From JAAFJM01 sp964529175 (GTDB lineage: Bacteria; Bacteroidota; Bacteroidia; UKL13-3), in assembly GCA_964529175.1 (NCBI GenBank), contig CAZGVO010000006.1, positions 192,907 to 256,906 on the forward strand: a DNA stretch of 64,000 nucleotides. Direction: 5' to 3'. The notes under the pieces are model-generated. The model searched no databases. It saw only the letters and a program-made list of their open reading frames with translations, and was not told the origin of the DNA. This document shows, piece by piece, positions 42,765 through 50,175 of the stretch (position 1 is its first letter; every line of letters begins with the position of its first letter). The position numbers were made by a program, and so were the translations under genes.

Positions 42765-43349
42765 TTATTTTATTTGATTAAAAATATTTTTAGTTTTAAA
42801 AGAAAAAGTGCAATCTAGATTTGGGTCATAGTATTTATATTCTTCTATAATCCAATTATGTAAATAAAATCCTTTTTTTGAGTTTGGTATTGTGGTCAAT
42901 AACGCTGTTCCAAATAATATAAAAGGTAAGTTTGAAAAAAAAATGGGTGATACATGGTGGTATTTTGATACGGTGTAGTAATTAACTATTCCCATTACCG
43001 ACATATTACTTGCAAGTAAAATACTGTTTACTACAGTTTGTTGTTTTACTCTATCTATTTTAGTTATAGCGTAAATTGGAATTGAAATATTTTCGTTAAA
43101 CAGTAGAGAGTCCTTATTACACCCAATTAGTTTAAGCTTAATTCCAAAAAGTGAGTCATATGAATTAGTTATTTTGCTGCTAAAAAATGGCAATAGATAA
43201 TTTTTAAGGTGAATTTGAAAGTACCTATTAGTAATGAGCTTAAAAACTTTATTATTTTCAGTATTTCTAAATTTTATGTAATTTATACTTTGTGCGTTTG
43301 CAAAAAAATAATTTAAGCAAAATAGCAGTATTAGTAGTATTTTCTTCAT
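42765..43349 (-). CDS. Module protein C, first copy (exported, two hydrophobic segments)
   Basis: A 194-residue exported protein (signal peptide ending FFANAQ). The middle beta-rich part (YIKFRNTENNKVFKLITNRYFQIHLKN ... ISIPIYAITKIDRV) is followed by two hydrophobic segments (VVNSILLASNMSVMGIVNYY and FFSNLPFILFGTALLTTI) and a tail with WIIEEYKYY. The helices suggest anchorage in a membrane with the beta part outside the cytoplasm, similar to 'PQQ-like' small periplasmic domains. No family name is recognised. It comes 37 bases after the B1 gene and 63 bases before A2. Confidence 0.72.
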   Translation of the reverse strand: MKKILLILLFCLNYFFANAQSINYIKFRNTENNKVFKLITNRYFQIHLKNYLLPFFSSKITNSYDSLFGIKLKLIGCNKDSLLFNENISIPIYAITKIDRVKQQTVVNSILLASNMSVMGIVNYYTVSKYHHVSPIFFSNLPFILFGTALLTTIPNSKKGFYLHNWIIEEYKYYDPNLDCTFSFKTKNIFNQIK

Positions 43350-43386
43350 TTACAAAACTGTATTTTTAAAAAGTTAACTTTAACGT

Positions 43387-44070
43387 TTAGAATTTATAAA
43401 GTAAAGCTGTTGTTAAATTTATATAGAACTTTGTTCCTACACCTTGAGAAGGTGAATATTGTGAATTTTTTTCTATACCATATATTTTATTTTCAAAAGC
43501 AATTTCATTTTGCAGTTTATAACCAATTAAATAGCCCATTCCTAACGAGATTTTTTGTCCTAACATTAATTGGTGGTTACCTTCTATTTCAATAGATTGA
43601 TAAAGATGTTCTTCAAAATCTGTAAGTTGCACATTTCCATATAGTTGATCTTGGCTATTAATTGTTAATTTATCGTAGCTTTTAGCTATGCTATAGTTTA
43701 ATAACAAACAATTTGTAAAATAACTAGATTTACTTTTTAAAACTACAATTCCAGGTTTAATAAATATTGCTTCAAAAGTTTGTGTTAATGTAAAATCTCT
43801 GCCATAGTTAATGTAGTAGTTTTTTTGTTTTGAAGGTATATAGTTATTTAATTCAGTGGTAGTTTCATTTTTTTGGCCAATACCATAACCGCCTCTTAAG
43901 GCAAATGATATACCTTTTGGCGCTAATTTGAAATATGAAATCTCAAATGGCATTAAATCAATTAGTCTAGCTTGAATTCCTATTAGGTTTTGAGCTTTTG
44001 AATTATTGTTTTTTTGAGCTAATGCACATAAACTTTTTAGAAAAAATAAAGTAATTAATAAGACTCTCAT
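43387..44070 (-). CDS. Module protein B, first copy (outer-membrane barrel-like)
   Basis: A 227-residue exported protein (signal peptide ending LCALAQ). The blocks IGIQARLIDLMPFEIS, GISFALRGGYG, TQTFEAIFIKPGIVV, LGMGYLIGYKLQNEI and YSPSQGVGTKFYIN are the same as in the 41580 copy. I estimate about one third identity overall, concentrated in the strands. Alternating patterns and the terminal LLYKF fit an outer-membrane barrel. It begins 4 bases after the A1 stop codon. B is the only part of the module that resembles a known structural class. Confidence 0.76.
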   Translation of the reverse strand: MRVLLITLFFLKSLCALAQKNNNSKAQNLIGIQARLIDLMPFEISYFKLAPKGISFALRGGYGIGQKNETTTELNNYIPSKQKNYYINYGRDFTLTQTFEAIFIKPGIVVLKSKSSYFTNCLLLNYSIAKSYDKLTINSQDQLYGNVQLTDFEEHLYQSIEIEGNHQLMLGQKISLGMGYLIGYKLQNEIAFENKIYGIEKNSQYSPSQGVGTKFYINLTTALLYKF

Positions 44071-44074
44071 ATTA

Positions 44075-44518
44075 TTAAGGTTTAATTACTAAAACATCAG
44101 TATATGAATTAGTTGTTTCTAAAAATATAAAATGAGCAGAATCAAAAGTATGGTTAATAATAATAGGCATATGTTCTACATATTTATAAGTGTTTACTGC
44201 ATCACATGAACTTGATGACATGCCATAAGAAACTTTTACATTAAGTACTATTGTGTCTGTTTTTAGTTTAGTTGTTATGTATAAAGTATTTTCTTTATTT
44301 TCTGAAATTACTAATTCAGCTGACGTATCATTTGGGTAAAACACTGTACTGCTGTTTTTATAACTTATTTTTAAAATTCTTTCAGAGGTATCAGCTACAG
44401 AAACTTTTCGTGAGTAGAGTGGGTTGTTTTTTTCTTGGTAATCACCATAATCTAAACCACAACATGACGTTATTGGAATGAAGAAAATAAATAATATTAT
44501 ATAATGAGACGTTTTCAT
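44075..44518 (-). CDS. Module lipoprotein A, first copy (start of the operon)
   Basis: A 147-residue lipoprotein (MKTSHYIILFIFFIPITSC, lipobox ITSC, again followed by a second Cys). The ATG at 44518 is chosen because the upstream in-frame ATG (44536) falls inside the -7 promoter element at 44534-44541 and so cannot be in the message. Shared blocks with the copy at 42249: RILKISY, F-PNDTSAELVIS, DTIVLNV, SYGMSSSSC. The function is unknown. It is the first gene of a seven-gene operon A1-B1-C1-A2-B2-C2-C3. Confidence 0.74.
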   Translation of the reverse strand: MKTSHYIILFIFFIPITSCCGLDYGDYQEKNNPLYSRKVSVADTSERILKISYKNSSTVFYPNDTSAELVISENKENTLYITTKLKTDTIVLNVKVSYGMSSSSCDAVNTYKYVEHMPIIINHTFDSAHFIFLETTNSYTDVLVIKP

Positions 44519-44533
44519 TTTAATTACATTTAA

Positions 44534-44565
44534 CAAATATATTAATTGATGTAGAAATCCATAAA
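44534..44565 (-). promoter_or_regulatory. Promoter of the duplicated A-B-C envelope operon
   Basis: On the minus strand TTTA (44562-44565), 20 bases, TATATTTG (44534-44541): the same elements and spacing as the tRNA-Cys promoter. The leader would be only about 8-10 bases. Confidence 0.5.
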
Positions 44566-44585
44566 AATTTATTTTTAAATTAACC

Positions 44586-44606
44586 TACCATAAATAAGCT
44601 ATGGTA
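44586..44606. promoter_or_regulatory. 7-bp perfect inverted repeat in the divergent region
   Basis: TACCATA (44586-44592), spacer AATAAGC, TATGGTA (44600-44606). It lies between the A-B-C operon promoter and the DUF4920 gene, a plausible operator for either. No experimental basis. Confidence 0.3.
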
Positions 44607-44662
44607 ATCATGTTATAAAATGTTTTATTTGTGTACTAATAATTTAAAACATAAACACAAAA

Positions 44663-45175
44663 ATGAAAAAAATAATTTTATGCGCAGCAGTTGCTTTAAC
44701 TGTAATTGCATGTGGAAATGGTAACACTCCAAAACAAGAAACAACTCCAGAAGATACAACTAAAACAGCTACAGATACTACAGCACAAGCTCAGTACTTT
44801 GGTGCTAAAATTACTGAAGATGGAGCAATTGCTTTAGCTGACTTAAAAGGCGCAATGGGCGATAAAAAAGAGTTAAATGTAAAAGTATCGGGCGAGGTAG
44901 ACGCAGTTTGCCAAAAGAAAGGCTGTTGGATGGAAATTAAAAATGCAGCAGGCGATGTAGTGCGTGTTACGTTTAAAGATTATGCATTTTTTATGCCAAT
45001 GGATTGTGCCGGTAAAACTGCAATAGTAGAAGGCGTTGCTAAAATTGAAGAAACAAGCGTAGCTGATTTAAAAGAATATGCTAAAGATGATAATCAAAGC
45101 AAAGAAGCTATTGCTGCTATTAAAGAGCCTAAAAAAGAATTGGTTTTTGAAGCTAGTGGAGTAATTTTAAAATAA
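44663..45175 (+). CDS. DUF4920-type lipoprotein
   Basis: A 170-residue lipoprotein (MKKIILCAAVALTVIAC, lipobox VIAC) with a Thr/Ala-rich linker (~25-45). The folded part (~46-170) has the DUF4920 pattern: YFGAKI, LNVKVSGEVDAVCQKKGCWMEIKN, VRVTFKDYAFFMPMDCAGKTAIVEGVAKI, and a final ELVFEASGVIL. It is an OB-fold-like domain of unknown function. The CxxxxC pair (CQKKGC) and a third Cys (MDC) are conserved in position within the family as far as I recall and could bind a metal or heme. A terminator follows it. Confidence 0.85.
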   Translation: MKKIILCAAVALTVIACGNGNTPKQETTPEDTTKTATDTTAQAQYFGAKITEDGAIALADLKGAMGDKKELNVKVSGEVDAVCQKKGCWMEIKNAAGDVVRVTFKDYAFFMPMDCAGKTAIVEGVAKIEETSVADLKEYAKDDNQSKEAIAAIKEPKKELVFEASGVILK

Positions 45176-45182
45176 ATTTTAT

Positions 45183-45227
45183 AAAAGCCATATTGCAAGT
45201 GTCTAATAACTAGCAATATGGCTTTTT
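45183..45227 (+). terminator. Intrinsic terminator after the DUF4920 gene
   Basis: AAAAGCCATATTGC / GCAATATGGCTTTT stem with a 17-base loop (ending in TAACTA), 8 bases after the stop codon. Confidence 0.75.
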
Positions 45228-45244
45228 AGTTAATTGTAAAGTAA

Positions 45245-45709
45245 ATGAAGAAAATTATCTATTCTATACTGGTTTTTGTATCAATTGGCATTTTAATTAA
45301 TGCTTGTTCAAATAATCAAAAGCCTGCAAGTGAGGCCAAAAGTACAGACTCAAGCGCTGCACAAACCATTAAAGACCCCAATAATCCTAAGCCTATGGCT
45401 TTAATGATGCGCCAAATGGCTGCTAATGCTGATAGCATGAAAGCTAAATTATTGCGTGGTGAAAGTTTAGATAGTTTATCGTTTCCATTTATCCGTTTCT
45501 ATTTGGTAGAGCCTACCGATAAAAACGTATTAGAACCTCAGTTTTTTAAAAATGCAGATGTTTTTAAATCCGCACATAAAGCAGTTTTCGAACATCCTAA
45601 AGAGCAAAAAAAATATTATAATTTAATGATTAACGCTTGTATTAGCTGTCATGAAAATTATTGCAGTGGACCATTACGCAGAATAAGAAAAATGCCAATT
45701 ACAGAGTAA
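45245..45709 (+). CDS. Exported one-heme c-type cytochrome-like lipoprotein
   Basis: A 154-residue lipoprotein (signal peptide with NAC lipobox, LINACS). The middle carries an ADSMKAKLLRGESLDSLSFPF helix region. A single heme-c attachment site CISCH (about 137-141) is followed by ENYCSGPLRRIRK. The family shape fits small cytochromes c (DUF3365/YceI-like context) with a helix just before the heme site. It lies 4 bases ahead of the thioredoxin-like gene, so the two are probably one transcript. A redox role at the outer side of the inner membrane is likely; partner unknown. Confidence 0.82.
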   Translation: MKKIIYSILVFVSIGILINACSNNQKPASEAKSTDSSAAQTIKDPNNPKPMALMMRQMAANADSMKAKLLRGESLDSLSFPFIRFYLVEPTDKNVLEPQFFKNADVFKSAHKAVFEHPKEQKKYYNLMINACISCHENYCSGPLRRIRKMPITE

Positions 45710-45713
45710 AATT

Positions 45714-46199
45714 ATGAAAAGTAAAGTATTATTTATTGCCATAATTTTGGTTAGTTCGTGCGGTATTTTTAAAAATAATTCATCAAAAGTTTTGAACGGA
45801 AGAGCATCTCAAGCTACATTTACTCATAATAAACAATTTGATTGGTTTGATAATGAGTACAATACGTATAAAGTTAATAATGAGCTTGTTAACCAGCTTA
45901 AGCCTTTAAAAAATGATTTAAAGGTGCTTATAGTAGCAGGTTCATGGTGTGGCGATACCCAACGTGAGCTGCCTCGATTTTTTAAAATTGCAAATGAAGT
46001 AGGAATACCTAATCAAAACATTGAACTAATTATGGTTGACGAAAGCAAAGTTTCAAGTGCTATTAACGTATCGGTTTTGCAAGTATCTAATATTCCTACA
46101 TTTATATTTTTCAAAGATGGGAAAGAACAGGGCCGCATCATTGAAAAACCTAAAAATACATTAGAAGAAGACTTATGTATTTTACTTAATTTAATGTAA
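45714..46199 (+). CDS. Thioredoxin-fold lipoprotein with a single active-site cysteine
   Basis: A 161-residue lipoprotein (signal peptide with SSC lipobox, LVSSC). Residues ~60-160 have the thioredoxin fold: VLIVAGSWCGDTQRELPRFFKIANEVG (active-site helix), NIELIMVDES, the cis-proline segment NIPTFIFFKDGKEQGRI, and the C-terminal helix. The active site reads WCGDT in place of WCxxC, so only the N-terminal cysteine of the pair is kept. It probably acts by mixed disulphide or in peroxide/heme-related chemistry. It is co-transcribed with the heme-c protein at 45245, for which it might be a partner. Confidence 0.85.
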   Translation: MKSKVLFIAIILVSSCGIFKNNSSKVLNGRASQATFTHNKQFDWFDNEYNTYKVNNELVNQLKPLKNDLKVLIVAGSWCGDTQRELPRFFKIANEVGIPNQNIELIMVDESKVSSAINVSVLQVSNIPTFIFFKDGKEQGRIIEKPKNTLEEDLCILLNLM

Positions 46200-46350
46200 C
46201 AAATAGGTAAACAATCATTTGTGGGTGTCATTTTATAAAAAATTAAGATTTTGTTTTATAAAGTAATATAAAACTTTCCATATATTCGTTTTTGGTTTAT
46301 AGTAAAAGTTGTATTTGCAACTTTAAAGCTAAAATAAACTCATTACATAT

Positions 46351-49300
46351 ATGATAAAAAAGTTTTACATCTTTATATTTTGTATTTTTTCGTTATTAAA
46401 AGTAAAGGCGCAAACTTGTACTATTATTCCTAGTTCAAAATTAGTTTGTATAAATAATGCAATTAACTTTACTGTAACTTACACAGCTGGTTTAACTCCT
46501 GCTAGTTACGATTGGAATTTTGGCAATGCGGTAACCAATACCCAAGCTAGTCCTACTTATAATTACCCCAATACAGGAACTTTTACTCCCACTTTAAAAA
46601 TTACTTTTACCAATAACTCTCAGTGCATTGTTTCTGGCGATCCTATAAAAGTGGTGGCTTTACCAGTGGCCGATTTTAGAATAACCACAGCTACTAACCA
46701 ATGTTTTAAAGGAAATCAGGTTTGTATTAACGATTCTTCACGGCCGGGGCCAAGTGGAAGTCCTATTGTTACGCGTACTTTTTTATGGGGAGATGGAGGT
46801 TTTGATGTAAGTGATATCTCCATTAAAAAACTTTGCCATAGTTACGTTAATATAGCTGGAAGTACCAATTCATTAGTAATTGAAGTTACAGATACAAATG
46901 GTTGTATCAGCCGTTTAGAAAAAAATAATTCGATTGTAATATTACCTAAACAAGATCCAATAAGTTTTACTACTCAATATACAGTTCAATGTAACACCAC
47001 TCCGGTAACTTTTTTAAATACATCTATTTTAGCAAGAGCAAAAGTAAGTAAGTTTACTTGGGATTTTGGCGATGGAACTATGGATTCGTCAAGTACCAAT
47101 TGGAACAATTTTGTGCATAATTACACCAAAGGAGGATTTTTTTCGCCTAGGTTAATTGTTACTGATTTAAATGGTTGTAAAGATACTTTTGTGCTATTTA
47201 ATGGTGCTCAAAATTTAAAGTTAGATGATAAAATAACTATAAATACCATTGATAAATGTTTTAGTAAACAAAGTTATACATTTTCGGCACCAGGCTCGGC
47301 TGGCGCCAATATTTCATGGGCAGTTTATGGTCCTGACGGAAAGTTGTTTGATACTTTGGTAAATGCTAGTTATTTTCAAACAGTAAACAAAAAGTTTAAC
47401 TGTGGCCAGCATAAAGTTATTATGTACGCTGGCTTGGGTAATTGCAAAATAGTGGTCGATACACTAGTTGATGTATATGGACCAAACACCATTTTAGCAA
47501 ATGATACTGTTAGGCCTCTGAATGAAAATCAATGTATTCCAAAAGATACTGTGTTCTTTAGAGTTCCACCACCCGAAATTTCATGTTTTTATAAAAATGT
47601 AACCGAATGGTTATGGGATTTTGGTGATGGGTTTGCACCACCTTGTACTACCGATACTAAAAATGGTCAGAATGTAGGCGTTAATTGCCGATACAGTAAA
47701 GATAGTACCAGAGTAAAACATCTTTACGATAAAACAAAGCCAGACTGTTATAATGTTAGGCTTACCATTACCGACCCAATTAAAGGATGTAGTGATGTAG
47801 ATTCCTCATTAGTCATTTTGGCCGAGCCAAATGCTCATCCTGATTTGCCAACAAGAAAAGGATTGTATTATTACACCATTCCACCCGGAATAAGTGGGCC
47901 ACCTCAAAATTGTTATAGCAGTGTTTTTGTTTTTCAATACGAGGAAACACTACCCATTTGCGGAAGGGAACGGGTATGGATAAATACTGATTCTACTGCG
48001 GGTATGAACAGATGGGATTCTGTTAATCCTAAAAATAATTTTTATATTAAAAGATACCAAGATGTAGCTGATCCTAATGGTTGGGTTACAGTGGGCTTAA
48101 TTATTAAGAATGGTTTATGTTATGATACTGCGTGGTATCATAATATGTTTCAATTGATCAAAATTAAACCGCAGTTTACTACAAAAATTGAAGGCATTTG
48201 CCCTCCATATAAAGTTACTGTTTCGCTTATTGATTCAATTCAAGATAGCTTAACTACTGCTAGGATTAGTTTTTCTGGGGTTGATAGTGTTCAAACTTTT
48301 TCAATTACCGATTCAATTATAAAACAAAAATCGTTTGTTTATAATTCGATGGGAATTAAGAATATAAGGGTTACTTTAACCAATCGAAAGGGTTGTTCGC
48401 AATCGTATGATACTACCATTTATTTTGGTTATTTTAAAGATGTATCGGTAGTTAAACCAACCATTTGCTTAAAGGATTCTACTCAATTTGTAGAAAATAT
48501 TGAATACTATTCCAGAACAACTAATTATTGGAAAAATCCATTGAGGGCAGCAGCTAATAAGGAAAAAGTATATTGGAATTTTGGCGATACAAGTGCTTTC
48601 CTAGACTTAGGAATTTCGCCAAAATATAAATTTAAACGGACTGGAAATTTTAAAGTTAGGCTAGCCATTAAAGATAGTTTGGGTTGTAGAGATACCCTTT
48701 TATTTAATAAAACAATAAAAGTAGTAGACGTGCAAGCTGGTATTCAGCCTATTAGCGCAAACTTAATTTGTGCGCCTAAAATTATTCCTTTTAAAGATAA
48801 TTCTTCTAGTATTGATTCGTCATCAATTTATGGCGAGCCCAAATACGATAGTATAGTAACTTGGTTGTGGGATTTTGGTGATTTAAAGGCAACAAGTTCG
48901 GTAAAAGATCCATTACATGATTATACAAGTAATGACAGTTATACTGTAAAACATGTAGTAACCACAGCTGCAGGATGTACAGATAGTGTGTTCTTACCTT
49001 TAACTATAAAAGGTCCAAAACCTAAATATGCGTTTGCAAGTGGAGATACTTTAGGATGTAGTCCGGTTAAACTCAAAATAAATAATACCACAGGCAGCCA
49101 ATTACAAAGTTGGCAATGGAATGTGGATGGGCCTATTAATTTTATTATATCAACCGATAAAGATACCGCTACTGATTTTTCATTGGTAAAAGCAGGAAGA
49201 TATCGTATTTTATTGCTTGGAACCGATTCGTTAAAGAATGAAGTAACAGGTCAAATAGTTTATTGTACTTCAGTTTATCCTGACACTTTAAACCCTAGTC

Positions 49301-50136
49301 AAAAGCCAGTTTATGTTACTGTTTACGATAAACCTTTGGTAAATTTAAATGGTCCTGATAGTGTTTGTCCAAATCAAAATGTTCAGTTTGTAGCTAAGGC
49401 CGATACTATTTATAAACAATTTAATTGGATAGTGAGCGATGGTTTTTCTACTGGTTTAAAACCACGCACTGATACTCTATTTAACTATATTTTTAAAGAT
49501 ACTGGCAATTATTTTATAAAATTAGCTCCAACTACCAATGTGGCTATTACATGTTTAGATACTGGCTATAAAGCCATTTATGTGCAATCAATTAATGCCG
49601 ATTTTGATATTGATAATACACAATCGCCATTTTATAAATTTACCAATAAATCAATAAATGCAGCAGCTTATTATTGGAATTTTGGTCAGCCTAGTTCTGG
49701 TGCCGAAAACACATCAAATATTCAAAATCCAACACATGACTATAAGAATTTGAATGATAGTTTTAAAATTTGTTTGGTTGTAAAAAATGCAGGCGAATGT
49801 TTTGATACAGCATGCAAAGTTTTATTACCTAAATCGCGCTTAATAAATATTCCAAACGTGTTTACTCCAAATAATGATGGGGTTAACGATGCTTTTGACA
49901 TTGATATATTTGGTGAATATTTTTATGAATTGAAAATTTTTAACCGTTGGGGAGCTAAGGTATTTGAAAGTACCAAAGATGGTAAGGGCAATGATGGCAT
50001 TAATTGGAATGGAAGAACCGATAATGATGGAGGGAATAATCCAGCAGGAGAGTATTTTTATACCTTTAAATATAAATTTAGCGAAGCTGAAAGCGAAAGA
50101 ACAGTTCATGGAACCATTACTCTTATAAGAGAATAA
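46351..50136 (+). CDS. Giant PKD-domain surface protein with T9SS type B tail (copy 1)
   Basis: A 1261-residue exported protein (signal peptide to ~21, LKVKAQ). At least five PKD domains are recognisable from their WDFGDG-type motif: YDWNFGNAV (~54), FTWDFGDGTMD (~235), WLWDFGDGFAPP (~425), VYWNFGDTSA (~735), TWLWDFGDLKA (~840); a last one reads YYWNFGQPSSG (~1112). Between them is a unique stretch (~510-650) with LYYYTIPPG and ICGRERVWI, conserved in copy 2. The last ~95 residues (NIPNVFTPNNDGVNDAFDI ... NRWGAKVFES ... TITLIRE) are the type B (gliding-associated) sorting domain. It is probably a surface fibre or adhesin. Its neighbour 39 bases on is a full-length paralog. Confidence 0.88.
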   Translation: MIKKFYIFIFCIFSLLKVKAQTCTIIPSSKLVCINNAINFTVTYTAGLTPASYDWNFGNAVTNTQASPTYNYPNTGTFTPTLKITFTNNSQCIVSGDPIKVVALPVADFRITTATNQCFKGNQVCINDSSRPGPSGSPIVTRTFLWGDGGFDVSDISIKKLCHSYVNIAGSTNSLVIEVTDTNGCISRLEKNNSIVILPKQDPISFTTQYTVQCNTTPVTFLNTSILARAKVSKFTWDFGDGTMDSSSTNWNNFVHNYTKGGFFSPRLIVTDLNGCKDTFVLFNGAQNLKLDDKITINTIDKCFSKQSYTFSAPGSAGANISWAVYGPDGKLFDTLVNASYFQTVNKKFNCGQHKVIMYAGLGNCKIVVDTLVDVYGPNTILANDTVRPLNENQCIPKDTVFFRVPPPEISCFYKNVTEWLWDFGDGFAPPCTTDTKNGQNVGVNCRYSKDSTRVKHLYDKTKPDCYNVRLTITDPIKGCSDVDSSLVILAEPNAHPDLPTRKGLYYYTIPPGISGPPQNCYSSVFVFQYEETLPICGRERVWINTDSTAGMNRWDSVNPKNNFYIKRYQDVADPNGWVTVGLIIKNGLCYDTAWYHNMFQLIKIKPQFTTKIEGICPPYKVTVSLIDSIQDSLTTARISFSGVDSVQTFSITDSIIKQKSFVYNSMGIKNIRVTLTNRKGCSQSYDTTIYFGYFKDVSVVKPTICLKDSTQFVENIEYYSRTTNYWKNPLRAAANKEKVYWNFGDTSAFLDLGISPKYKFKRTGNFKVRLAIKDSLGCRDTLLFNKTIKVVDVQAGIQPISANLICAPKIIPFKDNSSSIDSSSIYGEPKYDSIVTWLWDFGDLKATSSVKDPLHDYTSNDSYTVKHVVTTAAGCTDSVFLPLTIKGPKPKYAFASGDTLGCSPVKLKINNTTGSQLQSWQWNVDGPINFIISTDKDTATDFSLVKAGRYRILLLGTDSLKNEVTGQIVYCTSVYPDTLNPSQKPVYVTVYDKPLVNLNGPDSVCPNQNVQFVAKADTIYKQFNWIVSDGFSTGLKPRTDTLFNYIFKDTGNYFIKLAPTTNVAITCLDTGYKAIYVQSINADFDIDNTQSPFYKFTNKSINAAAYYWNFGQPSSGAENTSNIQNPTHDYKNLNDSFKICLVVKNAGECFDTACKVLLPKSRLINIPNVFTPNNDGVNDAFDIDIFGEYFYELKIFNRWGAKVFESTKDGKGNDGINWNGRTDNDGGNNPAGEYFYTFKYKFSEAESERTVHGTITLIRE

Positions 50137-50175
50137 TACTCTTTTAAATATAAACGTTGCTCACCTTCTAACTGC

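Noticed and set aside
44536..44536. Upstream ATG as start of the first A gene
   Set aside because: It lies inside the TATATTTG promoter element, so it would not be transcribed; the downstream ATG at 44518 gives a normal lipoprotein signal peptide.
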